From assembly GCF_904831005.1 (NCBI RefSeq), contig NZ_LR882982.1, positions 2,666,001 through 2,730,000 on the forward strand: a stretch of DNA of 64,000 bases. Reading direction: 5' to 3'. The notes under the pieces were generated by a model that saw only the letters and a program-made list of their open reading frames with translations, did no database searches and was not told where the DNA came from. A program made the position numbers and the translations under genes. Of the stretch, positions 45,283-57,361 are shown in pieces. The stretch comes from Microbacterium hydrocarbonoxydans. GTDB lineage: Bacteria; Actinomycetota; Actinomycetes; Actinomycetales; Microbacteriaceae. Numbering within the stretch: position 1 is the stretch's first letter; every line of letters starts with the position of its first letter.

Positions 45283-45339
45283 GACCCGCGTGTCGGCTGC
45301 GGCGGTTGCATCGACTCGGCTCTTCCGTAGCGTGGAGGG

Positions 45340-45876
45340 ATGACGACGAGACGAGCGGTGACGATCGGACTGATCCTGGCGGCGGGCGTGGCGCTCGCCG
45401 GATGCACCGGGGGGCCTTCACAGTCGGCGAGTGAATCGGCGTCGTCTTCACCGTCACCGTCACCGTCGAGCTCGGCGTCGACCGCGACTCCGGATGCCGA
45501 CTCAGACGAGGCACTGCTCCCGCTGCCCGTCGACGAGATCCCCGAATGGGCGCAGACGGCGGTGCCGGGCTCAGAGGCGCCGGGATACGTCTTCGGCTTC
45601 TCCGGCTGGATGAGCGAGAACAGCTCTGCGAACGACGTGACCAGCTTCACGTCGCTCGAGCCCGGGTCGTATCAGGGGCAGTTCGCGTGCAGGGGGGAGG
45701 GGACGATCGTGCTCACCGCGAGCGAGCTCGACGAGGGGTCTCCGTCCGAGCCGATCGCCTGCACGAACGAGACGATCGCGTTCGACGTCTCGACAGTTCG
45801 CCCCGGCGTGCGCTTCGCGCTCGCCCTCGAGGGGCCTCCCACGATCCACGCTCTGTCGCTCGTGAAGGTGCCGTGA
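45340..45876 (+). CDS. Lipoprotein of unknown function
   Basis: A 178-residue lipoprotein: signal peptide with an LAGC lipobox (about residues 19-22), a Ser/Pro linker of 30 residues, then a beta-rich domain with two cysteines (FACRGEG and IACTNE) that may form a disulphide. No family is recognised. Divergent from the Fur-family gene, with 92 nt between the starts. Convergent with the phosphatase gene. Confidence 0.82.
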   Translation: MTTRRAVTIGLILAAGVALAGCTGGPSQSASESASSSPSPSPSSSASTATPDADSDEALLPLPVDEIPEWAQTAVPGSEAPGYVFGFSGWMSENSSANDVTSFTSLEPGSYQGQFACRGEGTIVLTASELDEGSPSEPIACTNETIAFDVSTVRPGVRFALALEGPPTIHALSLVKVP

Positions 45877-45906
45877 GCGCACGGCCGTCGCGATGTGCGA
45901 CCGACG

Positions 45907-46572
45907 TCACGACTCCGAGGGCGCGAGCGGAAGCTCGAGGCCGTAGTTCCACGTCAGGATCGCCGGCTGCTCCCGGTAGAAGCTCAGCACCGACACCGAT
46001 CCGGCATCCAGAGTGATCTGAGCGCCGAAGCGCGGAGCCAGCCGCAGGTACACCGCGGTCAGGATGCGCAGGAAGTGCCCGTGCGCCACCAGCGCCACAT
46101 CCCCTTCCGCCAGCGCCGGCATGACCCGGGTGAGCACGCGAGACGCGCGGGCGGCGACCTCTTCGACGGTCTCGCCCGGCGTCGCGCCGCGGATCACACC
46201 GTGCGTGAAGGCGCTCCAGTCGTAGCCCAGCTCCTCCCGGATGTCCTTCGTCGTTCGTCCCTCGTATCCGCCGTAGTCCCACTCGACGAGCAGTGGATCG
46301 ACCTCGGCGTGCAGTCCTGCGAGCTCGGCGGTGCGCCGGGAGCGCTCCAGGGGCGACGACAGCACGAGCGAGAAGTCGTAGTCGGCCACCAGCCGTCCGG
46401 CATTGCGCGCCAGGTCCTCGCCACGCGCGGTCAGCGGGATGTCGGTGAGACCGGTGTGCTTGCCCGCTTTCGACCACTCGGTCTCGCCGTGGCGCAGGAG
46501 CACGAGCTTTCCCGAGGGGTTGTCAGGCGCGGGGCGGTCGGGAAGCGGGTCGTGGTCGGGGAGCGCAGGCAC
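45907..46572 (-). CDS. Histidine phosphatase family protein
   Basis: A 221-residue phosphatase of the phosphoglycerate-mutase-like superfamily. The catalytic His is in LLRHGETEWS, and the second His in VALVAHGHFLR. The substrate is unknown. GTG 46572 is taken as the start; GTG 46605 would add 11 residues and cannot be excluded, since neither has a clear ribosome binding site. Confidence 0.92.
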   Translation of the reverse strand: MPALPDHDPLPDRPAPDNPSGKLVLLRHGETEWSKAGKHTGLTDIPLTARGEDLARNAGRLVADYDFSLVLSSPLERSRRTAELAGLHAEVDPLLVEWDYGGYEGRTTKDIREELGYDWSAFTHGVIRGATPGETVEEVAARASRVLTRVMPALAEGDVALVAHGHFLRILTAVYLRLAPRFGAQITLDAGSVSVLSFYREQPAILTWNYGLELPLAPSES

Positions 46573-46765
46573 ACCGCAACCGTAGTCCGCGCGCTGCCGG
46601 GACACGACTCATCGCCGAGAGCTTCTGTCCCGAATCGCGGAGGTTGCCCCGATCTGCACACGAAATGCCCGAAAGGCCACGCGAATCGGGACGACGTCCG
46701 CGGAACGGGCGGATGCACGGGAGGATGCAGGGGCGGATGCCGGGCGGATGCCGGAAGGGGCCGGC

Positions 46766-47695
46766 TCAGACGAAGGTGACGGTCTGCTGCAGTCGGGTGC
46801 GCACATCGAACAGCTCGTTGCCGCCGATCGCCCGAGCGCCGGGCACTCCCTGGCGCAGCACCATCGCGAGCGCGCTGCGGCGCACGACGACCACCGGCAC
46901 ACCACGGCTGCTGCCGAGCGGCGTGACCGCCTGCGACAGGTCGTCGTCGGGGAGCACCATGATGACGCCGCCGAACTTCACCCGCGCGGCCTTGGCGACC
47001 GACCGCATGCGAGAGAGCGCCGCCGTCACGGGGGCTCTCGTGCCGAGGCTGGGGCCGGTGATCTCGCCCCGGCGGAATCCGACGACGCCGCCGAAGTCCT
47101 CCGACATCACGGCGTACAGACCCGACGGACTCAGCACCACGTGGTCGAGCTTGTCGTCGGGATCCGCGCCCGTGGCCACGTCATGCCACACCGTGAAGCC
47201 CATGCCGAGGGCGCTCACCGTGCGGGCGGTCGCCTCTTCGGCGAGGGCATCGGCGAGCAGGCGGCGGAGATCGCGCGGGGCCGAGCGCACCAGCGCGGGG
47301 TCGTAGGGGTCGGGCACGTCGACGCCTCGTCCGGCCCACTCCCGGATCAGCACCAGATAGCGCTCGCGCCGCCAGCCGCCGGGATGCCCGTACGAGCGAG
47401 CCCGCGGGCGGGTGTCGGTGCGCGTGGCGCTCTGCGGACGCCATCCGCTCGATTCGGAGTCGGCCTGCACGCCGGGATGAACCCCGCTGCGGCGATCGTA
47501 GGCGGCACGGTCGTGCGGCGTGCCGACCAGCTCCCACGCGCGCTGCACCTGGATGAAGACCGCCGCATCACCGCCCGTGTCGGGGTGGGTCTGGCGCAGA
47601 CGGAGGCGATAGGCGCGGCGCAGCTCGCCGTCGTCGACGGCGGGGTCCACGCCGAGGATCTCGTAGGCGGACGCCGAGAGCGGGCTGTCGAACAT
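46766..47695 (-). CDS. J-domain protein with NERD-like C-terminal region
   Basis: A 309-residue protein. Residues 8-65 form a J domain (SAYEILGVDP, HPD at 37-39), which stimulates an Hsp70. After an Arg-rich linker, the C-terminal 190 residues look like a NERD (nuclease-related) domain: GFTVWHDV, then DKLDHVVLSPSGLYAVMSED. In active NERD proteins the last strand ends in ExK; here that position reads SED, so nuclease activity is doubtful. The role is unknown; recruiting DnaK to a nucleic acid or membrane target is one option. Confidence 0.85.
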   Translation of the reverse strand: MFDSPLSASAYEILGVDPAVDDGELRRAYRLRLRQTHPDTGGDAAVFIQVQRAWELVGTPHDRAAYDRRSGVHPGVQADSESSGWRPQSATRTDTRPRARSYGHPGGWRRERYLVLIREWAGRGVDVPDPYDPALVRSAPRDLRRLLADALAEEATARTVSALGMGFTVWHDVATGADPDDKLDHVVLSPSGLYAVMSEDFGGVVGFRRGEITGPSLGTRAPVTAALSRMRSVAKAARVKFGGVIMVLPDDDLSQAVTPLGSSRGVPVVVVRRSALAMVLRQGVPGARAIGGNELFDVRTRLQQTVTFV

Positions 47696-47746
47696 CGCTC
47701 TCCTTCCGAGATCGCGGCATCCAGGATATCCGCCGCAGGTTATGGG

Positions 47747-50967
<3,221 letters not shown>

Positions 50968-51115
50968 CGATCGAACCTCCGGTGTTCCGTGCCGCGACCC
51001 GCTGCGGCATCCTTCCGACCGTACTTGCCGAGCCGGTCTTCCCGAAACCGGATCGAATCGATATGCCGGAACCCCACTGCGTCGCGGATCTCCGGCCGCA
51101 GGCATTCGTCGTCTC

Positions 51116-51892
51116 TCAGGGCCCCTGCATCGCGGACGGGCCGCGATAGGTGCCGATGATCGCGGCGATGAGGTCTGAGTATGCGGCGTCCTGACTGGCG
51201 AACGACCCGTTGTTGCGGCCGTGGCGGAGCACCTCGACCCGATCCGACACCGCCTGCACATCGGCGATGTTGTGGCTGATGAAGACGACGCCGAGCCCGA
51301 GTTCGCGCAACTGCTCGATGTGCGTGAGCACGTCGGCCGTCTGCGCGACGCTGAGAGAGGCGGTGGGCTCGTCAAGCACCACGATGCGCGGCTGGCTGAT
51401 GAGCGTGCGGGCGATCGCAACCGCCTGACGCTGGCCGCCCGAGAGGGTGTTCAGGGGCGATCGGATCGACGGGATGTGCGCAGCGAGGTCGCTGAGCGCC
51501 TGCCGCGTGGCCTGCTCCATCTCGCCTTCACGGAGCATGCCGCTGGGGGTCTTCAACTCCCTGCCGAGGAAGACGTTCGCGGTGACGTCGAGGTTCTCGC
51601 AGACGGCGAGGTCCTGGAACACGGTCGCCACTCCGAGCCGGTGCGCCTCGGCCGGGGTCGGGATGTCGACGCGCTCTCCGTCGATGCGGATCTCGCCCGA
51701 GGTGGGGGTCAGGGCTCCCGCGATGATCTTGGCCAGGGTCGACTTGCCGGCCGCGTTGTCGCCGATGAGGCCGACGACCTCGCGGGAGTGCACCGTGAAA
51801 TCGACGTCGGTGAGCGCTTCGACCGCCCCGAACCGCTTTGAGACGCCGCGCAGGGTGAGCAGCGGTTCCGCCTGCGCCGCCGTGACGTTCAC
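51116..51892 (-). CDS. Single-domain sugar ABC transporter ATPase (FrcA-like)
   Basis: A 258-residue ATPase: Walker A GDNAAGKST (about residue 43), signature LSGGQRQ, Walker B VVLDEPTASL, and the switch His in FISHN. The DNAAGKST variant is typical of the FrcA/fructose-ribose class that has one nucleotide-binding domain. The GTG start at 51892 overlaps the ROK gene stop. The same operon already has a two-domain MmsA-like ATPase, so this one is surplus; it may assemble with the same permease under other conditions, or serve another transporter. Confidence 0.92.
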   Translation of the reverse strand: MNVTAAQAEPLLTLRGVSKRFGAVEALTDVDFTVHSREVVGLIGDNAAGKSTLAKIIAGALTPTSGEIRIDGERVDIPTPAEAHRLGVATVFQDLAVCENLDVTANVFLGRELKTPSGMLREGEMEQATRQALSDLAAHIPSIRSPLNTLSGGQRQAVAIARTLISQPRIVVLDEPTASLSVAQTADVLTHIEQLRELGLGVVFISHNIADVQAVSDRVEVLRHGRNNGSFASQDAAYSDLIAAIIGTYRGPSAMQGP

Positions 51893-53067
51893 GAGCGGTC
51901 CTCGAGCAGCTGCGACGGATCCGTCGACTGGAGTATGTGGATGATGGCCCCGATGAGCACGGCGTCTCTGCCGAACGACGACGGAACGGGGTCGCGCCGC
52001 GGAACGAGGCCCTGGGGCGCGTTGTCGCGGATCGCCGCAGCGAACGGCAGCAGGAAGACGGGCCCCGCCTCGATGAGCTCGCCTCCCACCGTGATCACCT
52101 CGGGCGCGAGCGCCTGCTGGGTCGCAGCCACCACGCGCCCGAGAGCTGTGGCGGCGTCGGCGACGACGCGGGCGCATCCGGGGTCGCCCCCGCCTGCTCG
52201 CGCGATCACGTCCTTGAAGGTCACCTGGCCGAAGGTGGCGCGCAGGGGAGCGGTGACGGCCTCGGCGCCGGCGACCGTGTCGAGGCATCCGCGCTGTCCG
52301 CAGGTGCAGATCGATCCTGCGGGATCCACCTGCACGTGACCGATCTCGCCCGCGGTGCCGGAGCGTCCGCGGTAGATCTGCGAGTTCAGCACGATGCCTG
52401 CGCTCGCCGTGTACGACGCGTGCACGAACAGGCTGTCCCGCACGTCGCGCGCCGTGCCGAGCGTCGCCTCTGCGAGAGCCGCGAGATTGGCATCCTTCTC
52501 CACCAGCACCGAGCAGCCGATGCGCTGCCGCACGACCTCGGCGACCGCCTGGGTCTCCCAGCGGCGCATCACCCCGCGGTATGCGATCAGCCCCGTGTCC
52601 GGGTCGATCGGAGCCGGCAGGGCGATGCATACGCCGATCAGGTCGTCGGCGTCTGCGGCGATCATCCCGAGCATGTCGATGATGAGCAGGGTGATGCGGT
52701 CGAGCACCGTGTCTTCGGCGTGATCCACCGGCAGGGGCATGGCACGGTCGGCCAGAACGTCCTGCCCCACGTCCGACAGGCGCACACGCATGCTGCGGCT
52801 GCCGATCTGCACCGCGGCGACGAGTCCGGCTCGACGCGCGATGGTGACCAGCTGCGCGCGGCGCCCGCTGCGCGAGGTCGGATGGGTCTCGACGAGTCCC
52901 GAGAGGCTGAGCTCCTTGACGATGGCCGAGACGGTGGCGGTCGACAGGCTGGTCGCTTCGGCGAGCTCGACCTGGGTGAGCCCGCCGAAGCGCTTGACGG
53001 CGTCGACGATCTTCGCGGTGTTGGCCTCGCGCAATCCCGACTGGGATCCCGCGGGCCATCTGCTCAT
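51889..53067 (-). CDS. ROK family transcriptional regulator of the sugar operon
   Basis: A 392-residue repressor with an N-terminal winged HTH (LTQVELAEATSLSTATVSAIV, about residues 30-50) and ROK domain with GTAGEIGHVQV and the zinc motif CTCGQRGCL. Start ATG 53067. It lies in the operon downstream of the permease gene (37-nt gap), so it is made with its targets. Two matching palindromes in front of the operon (57133-57145, 57237-57249) are probable operators. XylR-like function is inferred. Confidence 0.93.
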   Translation of the reverse strand: MSRWPAGSQSGLREANTAKIVDAVKRFGGLTQVELAEATSLSTATVSAIVKELSLSGLVETHPTSRSGRRAQLVTIARRAGLVAAVQIGSRSMRVRLSDVGQDVLADRAMPLPVDHAEDTVLDRITLLIIDMLGMIAADADDLIGVCIALPAPIDPDTGLIAYRGVMRRWETQAVAEVVRQRIGCSVLVEKDANLAALAEATLGTARDVRDSLFVHASYTASAGIVLNSQIYRGRSGTAGEIGHVQVDPAGSICTCGQRGCLDTVAGAEAVTAPLRATFGQVTFKDVIARAGGGDPGCARVVADAATALGRVVAATQQALAPEVITVGGELIEAGPVFLLPFAAAIRDNAPQGLVPRRDPVPSSFGRDAVLIGAIIHILQSTDPSQLLEDRS

Positions 53068-53104
53068 AGCGGGAGCATATCGCGCGCGGATGCCGTCTTC
53101 CGGG

Positions 53105-54283
53105 TCAACGGTTGGCACCTGCGCGACGCTTGTTCCACACGTCGAAGGCGACGGCGATCAGCAGCACGAGCCCCTTGACGACCTGCTGGGTCGCCTGGTC
53201 GAGTCCCATCAGCTGCATGCCGTTGCTCATGACCGCCATGATCAGACCGCCGACGATCGCTCCGCCGACTCGGCCGACGCCACCCGTCACCGCCGCGCCG
53301 CCGATGAAGCAGGCGGCGATCGCGTCGAGTTCGAACATGTTCCCGGCGCCGGGCTGGGCACCGTTCGTGCGCGAGGAGAACACGACGCCGGCGATACCGG
53401 CGAGCAGGCCCATGTTCACGAAGATCCAGAAGTTGACCCTGCGCACGTTGACGCCGCTGAGCAGGGCCGCGTGCAGGTTGCCGCCGATCGCGTAGACGTG
53501 ACGGCCGAACACGCTCTTCTGCGTGATGACCGAGTACGCGATGATCAGCACCGCGAGGATGATCAGCACGAACGGCAGGCCGCGACTGATCGAGAGCTGA
53601 TAGCCGAACCACATCACGACCGCGGCGACGATCCCGATCTTGGCGATGAACCAGCCCAGCGCCTCCACCGACTGCTGGTGGGCGAGCTTCGATCGACGCC
53701 CGCGCACCTGCCAGACCGCGTACCCGACCACGCCGATCGCGAAGATCACGAGCGTGAACACGTCGACCCCGTACCCGCCGAACAGCCCGTTTATGAACCC
53801 GTTCGCGATCGAGTAGTACGTTCCGCCGAACGGCGAGAGCGAGACGTTGCTGAGCACGATGAACGTGAGTCCACGGAACAGCAGCATGCCGGCGAGCGTC
53901 ACGATGAACGCCGGGATCCCGACGTACGCCACCCAGAAGCCCTGCCACGCTCCGACGAGCAGACCCACGGCGATCGCCGCGAGCACTCCGACCCACCAGG
54001 GCTGCTGCCCTCGGATCACGATGACCGCGGCCGTCGCGCCGGTGAGGGCGACCACCGAGCCCACCGACAGGTCGATGTGCCCCGCGATGATCACGATCAC
54101 CATGCCGATCGCGAGGATCAGGATGTAGGAGTACTGCAGGATTATGTTCGTGAGGTTGCCCGGCGAGAGGAACGTCGGGTTGAGGATCGCGAAGAACGCG
54201 ACGATCGCGATGAAGGCGACGAGGATGCCGCTCTGACGGAGGTTCCGCGTCGCGAGGCTGAAGAGGTTGCTGACGCCGGTCAT
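53105..54283 (-). CDS. Sugar ABC transporter permease, MmsB/XylH-like
   Basis: A 392-residue permease with about ten membrane helices and the family motifs [16 protein letters not shown] and [12 protein letters not shown] and [27 protein letters not shown]. It pairs with the MmsA-like ATPase. Its ATG overlaps the ATPase stop by 4 nt. It would move a pentose or a galactose-like sugar. Confidence 0.95.
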   Translation of the reverse strand: MTGVSNLFSLATRNLRQSGILVAFIAIVAFFAILNPTFLSPGNLTNIILQYSYILILAIGMVIVIIAGHIDLSVGSVVALTGATAAVIVIRGQQPWWVGVLAAIAVGLLVGAWQGFWVAYVGIPAFIVTLAGMLLFRGLTFIVLSNVSLSPFGGTYYSIANGFINGLFGGYGVDVFTLVIFAIGVVGYAVWQVRGRRSKLAHQQSVEALGWFIAKIGIVAAVVMWFGYQLSISRGLPFVLIILAVLIIAYSVITQKSVFGRHVYAIGGNLHAALLSGVNVRRVNFWIFVNMGLLAGIAGVVFSSRTNGAQPGAGNMFELDAIAACFIGGAAVTGGVGRVGGAIVGGLIMAVMSNGMQLMGLDQATQQVVKGLVLLIAVAFDVWNKRRAGANR

Positions 54284-55821
54284 CGCGTGGCCGTCCTTTC
54301 GAGGGTCATGAGGTGCATGAGGTTCTCCTGTGTGGCTTGTGCGGCAGGGAGTTCGCCGGTGATCCTGCCGAAGGCCAGCGTGTAGATGCGATCGCAGATC
54401 CCGAGGAGCTCGGGGAGCTCCGACGAGATCACGAGCACGGCCTTCCCCTCGGCGACCAGGCGGTTGATGATCGTGTAGATCTCGTACTTCGCGCCGACGT
54501 CGATGCCGCGAGTCGGCTCATCGAGGATCAGGACGTCGGGTGCGGTCTGGATCCACTTGCTCAGCACGACCTTCTGCTGGTTTCCTCCCGAGAGGTTGCC
54601 GACGAGCTGGAGCACGCTGGGCGTCTTGATGTTCATCTCGGCGCGGTACTGCTCGGCGACCTGCAGTTCGCGGTTCGCGTCGACCCAGCCTCCGGGGCTG
54701 ATGAGCCGCAGCGAGGCCATGGTGATGTTGTGCCTGATGTCGTCGATGAGGTTGAGGCCGAACCGCTTGCGATCCTCGGTCGCGTAGGCGATGCCTGCGC
54801 GGATCGCCGCGCCCGTGGTCGAGGTGTTCACCTCTTCGCCGCGGATGAACACCTTGCCTCGGGCATGGCGCCCGTAGGTGCGCCCGAAGACGCTCATGGC
54901 GAGTTCAGTGCGCCCGGCTCCCATGAGCCCGGCGATGCCGACCACCTCGCCCGCTCGCACGGTGAGAGAGGCGTCTTCGACCATGACCCGGCCCGGCTGC
55001 GTCGGGTGGCTCACCGACCAGTTCTCGATGCGCAGCACCTCCTCGCCGGGGTTCGAGATGCGCTCGGGGTAGCGATGCGCCAGATCACGACCGACCATGC
55101 CGCGGATGATCCGCTCCTGGGTCGACGCGGGATCCTTCATGTCGAGGGTCTCGATCGACCTGCCGTCGCGGATGATCGTGGTGCGGTCGGCGATAGCAGC
55201 GATCTCATTGAGCTTGTGCGAGATGATGATCGACGTCATGCCGTCGGCACGCAGTCGACGCAGCAGATCGAGCAGATGCGCGGAGTCGGTGTCGTTCAGT
55301 GCCGCCGTCGGTTCGTCGAGGATCAGCAGTCGCACGTTCTTCGAGAGCGCCTTGGCGATCTCGACGAGCTGCTGCTTGCCGACGCCGAGCTGCATGACGG
55401 GTGTGGTCGGGTTCTCGTCGAGGCCCACCTGGGCGAGCAGGGCGGATGCCTCGGCGTTCGCCCTGTCCCAGTCGATGAGCCCGTTCCTTCCCCGGCGCTC
55501 GTTGCCCAGGAAGATGTTCTCGGCGACGCTGAGATGGGGGATCAAGGCGAGTTCCTGGTGGATGATCACGATCCCCTTCTGCTCGGAATCGGTGATGGCG
55601 CCGAAGGCAGCCACCTCGCCTTCGTAGACGATCTCGCCTTCGTAGGTGCCGTGAGGGTAGACGCCCGAGAGCACCTTCATCAGGGTGGATTTGCCTGCGC
55701 CGTTCTCGCCGCAGATCGCGAGGATCTCGCCGCGGTTCACATCGAGGCTGACGCCCTGGAGCGCCTTCACGCCCGGGAAGCTCTTCTCGATCTCCCGCAT
55801 CTGCAGAATCGGTGTCGTCAT
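54280..55821 (-). CDS. Sugar ABC transporter two-domain ATPase, MmsA/XylG-like
   Basis: A 513-residue ATPase with two nucleotide-binding domains. The first has [10 protein letters not shown] and [10 protein letters not shown]; the second has the degenerate Walker [10 protein letters not shown], signature [10 protein letters not shown], and [13 protein letters not shown]. The split of strong and weak sites is typical of the monosaccharide class. The start ATG 55821 is 62 nt from the binding-protein gene, and that gap holds a strong hairpin. Confidence 0.95.
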   Translation of the reverse strand: MTTPILQMREIEKSFPGVKALQGVSLDVNRGEILAICGENGAGKSTLMKVLSGVYPHGTYEGEIVYEGEVAAFGAITDSEQKGIVIIHQELALIPHLSVAENIFLGNERRGRNGLIDWDRANAEASALLAQVGLDENPTTPVMQLGVGKQQLVEIAKALSKNVRLLILDEPTAALNDTDSAHLLDLLRRLRADGMTSIIISHKLNEIAAIADRTTIIRDGRSIETLDMKDPASTQERIIRGMVGRDLAHRYPERISNPGEEVLRIENWSVSHPTQPGRVMVEDASLTVRAGEVVGIAGLMGAGRTELAMSVFGRTYGRHARGKVFIRGEEVNTSTTGAAIRAGIAYATEDRKRFGLNLIDDIRHNITMASLRLISPGGWVDANRELQVAEQYRAEMNIKTPSVLQLVGNLSGGNQQKVVLSKWIQTAPDVLILDEPTRGIDVGAKYEIYTIINRLVAEGKAVLVISSELPELLGICDRIYTLAFGRITGELPAAQATQENLMHLMTLERTATR

Positions 55822-55845
55822 GACCCGATGTCCTTTCGTGGAGTC

Positions 55846-55876
55846 GGGGCGTGCCGCCTGCTCGGCGGCACGCCCC
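55846..55876 (-). promoter_or_regulatory. Intercistronic hairpin between the binding-protein and ATPase genes
   Basis: A perfect 13-bp stem (55846-55858 with 55864-55876) and a 5-nt loop. Placed just after the binding-protein stop inside an operon, it probably stabilises that mRNA segment or partly terminates, so that more binding protein than transporter is made. Confidence 0.75.
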
Positions 55877-55883
55877 AGGGAGA

Positions 55884-57038
55884 TTACTCGGAGACGCCCG
55901 AGTCGACCTCGGCCTGCGTCCAGTAGCCGGAGTCGACGAGCAGAGACGTGATGTTGTCGCTGTAGACGATGTCGGACTGCAGCAGGTATGACGGCACGAC
56001 CTTCACGCCGTTGTCATACGTCTCGGTGTCGTTGGCCTCGGGCTCCTCGCCCTCGAGCATCGCCTCAGCCGCCACGACCGACTGCTCGGCCAGCTTGCGG
56101 GTGTCCTTGAAGATCGACGAGAACTGCACGCCCTTGTCGATCAGCGAGATCGACGCGATCTCGGCGTCCTGACCGGTGACGACCGGCAGGCCGTCGGCGA
56201 TGGTGGCGCCGAACCCGCCGGTGCCCTGCAGCGCCGTGATGATGCCGCGCGAGAGGCCGTCGTACGGCGACAGCACCCCGTCGAGCTTCGCCCCGTTGCC
56301 GTAGGTCGACGTCAGCAGATCCTCCATGCGCTTCTGCGCGGTCTCCTGCTGCCAGCGCAGAGTCGCGGCCTGTTCGATCTCGACCTGACCCGACGGCACC
56401 GAGAGCACGCCGTCGTCGATGAAGGGCTGGAGCGTGTCCATCGCGCCCTGCCAGAAGAAGTGCGCGTTGTTGTCGTCGAGCGACCCGGCGAACAGTTCGA
56501 TGTTGAACGGGCCCTTCTCGCCCGTCTCCGCGCCGTCGGCGTCGAGCACACCGAGACCCACCAGCAGCGACGTCGCCTGCTGCACACCGACCTTGTAGTT
56601 GTCGAACGTCACGTAGAAGTCGACGTGCTCGCTGTCTCGGATCAGCCGGTCGTACGAGATGACCGGGATGTTCGCCGCTGCGGCGGCATCGAGCTGCGAC
56701 GAGAGTGCGGTTCCATCGATCGCTGCGATGATCAGCAGGTCGGCGCCCTTGGTGATCATCTGGTCGATCTGCTGACCCTGTGTCGGGATGTCGTCTCCTG
56801 CGTACTGCAGCTCGACCTGGTATCCGGCGTCTTCCAGGCCGGATTGCACGGCGTCGCCGTCGGCGATCCACCGCTCCGAGGTCTCCGTCGGCATCGAGAC
56901 GCCGATGAGCATGTCGCCCTTGTCGCCGCCTTCGGAGCCGGCGGATCCGCCGGACGACCCCGCGCCGCTTCCGCCACAGCCGGCGAGAGCGAGCGCTCCC
57001 ACGAGTCCGAGTGCGGCCAGTGCATACTTCTTCTTCAT
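55884..57038 (-). CDS. Sugar-binding lipoprotein, ChvE/XylF-like
   Basis: A 384-residue lipoprotein. Start ATG 57038 follows AAGGAGCT. The signal peptide ends in LAGC, then a Gly/Ser-rich linker. The body is a type 1 periplasmic binding fold ([57 protein letters not shown]), which is closest to the ChvE/xylose/galactose group. First gene of the operon. It feeds the MmsB-type permease. Confidence 0.95.
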   Translation of the reverse strand: MKKKYALAALGLVGALALAGCGGSGAGSSGGSAGSEGGDKGDMLIGVSMPTETSERWIADGDAVQSGLEDAGYQVELQYAGDDIPTQGQQIDQMITKGADLLIIAAIDGTALSSQLDAAAAANIPVISYDRLIRDSEHVDFYVTFDNYKVGVQQATSLLVGLGVLDADGAETGEKGPFNIELFAGSLDDNNAHFFWQGAMDTLQPFIDDGVLSVPSGQVEIEQAATLRWQQETAQKRMEDLLTSTYGNGAKLDGVLSPYDGLSRGIITALQGTGGFGATIADGLPVVTGQDAEIASISLIDKGVQFSSIFKDTRKLAEQSVVAAEAMLEGEEPEANDTETYDNGVKVVPSYLLQSDIVYSDNITSLLVDSGYWTQAEVDSGVSE

Positions 57039-57132
57039 CACGAGCTCCTTCGCTGTGCATGCTTCGGGCGTCTTCGCCCCGAGATCGGAATCCCGGCCAT
57101 TCGGGACTCGCTCCGCAGACACTTTCGTTGAG

Positions 57133-57150
57133 TTCGAGTCTCGAAGTCAA
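57133..57150. promoter_or_regulatory. ROK operator copy 1
   Basis: TTCGAGTCTCGAA (57133-57145) is a perfect 13-bp palindrome and is followed by GTCAA. Identical flanks recur at 57237-57254. It lies about 36 nt downstream of the -10 box of the sugar operon. Confidence 0.6.
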
Positions 57151-57185
57151 GAGGTCGTGACCTTTTCGTGATTTCCAGCGCTGTC

Positions 57186-57215
57186 GTCATATGACGCTTT
57201 TGTCACGTCAATCAA
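57186..57215 (-). promoter_or_regulatory. Promoter of the sugar operon
   Basis: On the - strand TTGATT (57215-57210) and TATGAC (57191-57186) are 18 nt apart. The -10 box overlaps the palindrome CGTCATATGACG. It is bracketed by the two TTCGAG-N3-CGAA elements. Confidence 0.5.
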
Positions 57216-57236
57216 CGACCGCTCCCGGAATGTCGA

Positions 57237-57254
57237 TTCGAGATACGAAGTCAA
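57237..57254. promoter_or_regulatory. ROK operator copy 2
   Basis: TTCGAGATACGAAGTCAA; the 13-bp core deviates from a palindrome by one pair. It shares 15 of 18 positions with copy 1, which lies 104 nt away, close to ten helical turns. Paired sites about the promoter suggest DNA looping or a double block. Confidence 0.6.
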
Positions 57255-57361
57255 CCAGCTCCCGCCCCCACATCGGTGCGGCCGGCCCTTCCGAGGAGCC
57301 GAAACGATTCGATATCCTGGTATGACCCCCGATCCCCCAGCTTTCTGCGAGTCGCTTCCCC

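Larger units (their letters stand above)
57039..57361. other. 323-nt divergent intergenic region with ROK operators
   Basis: No gene. The region lies between the sugar operon (- strand) and the MATE gene (+ strand). It holds two copies of a TTCGAG-N3-CGAAGTCAA element, a promoter for the operon, and a 12-bp palindrome CGTCATATGACG (57185-57196). Confidence 0.8.
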
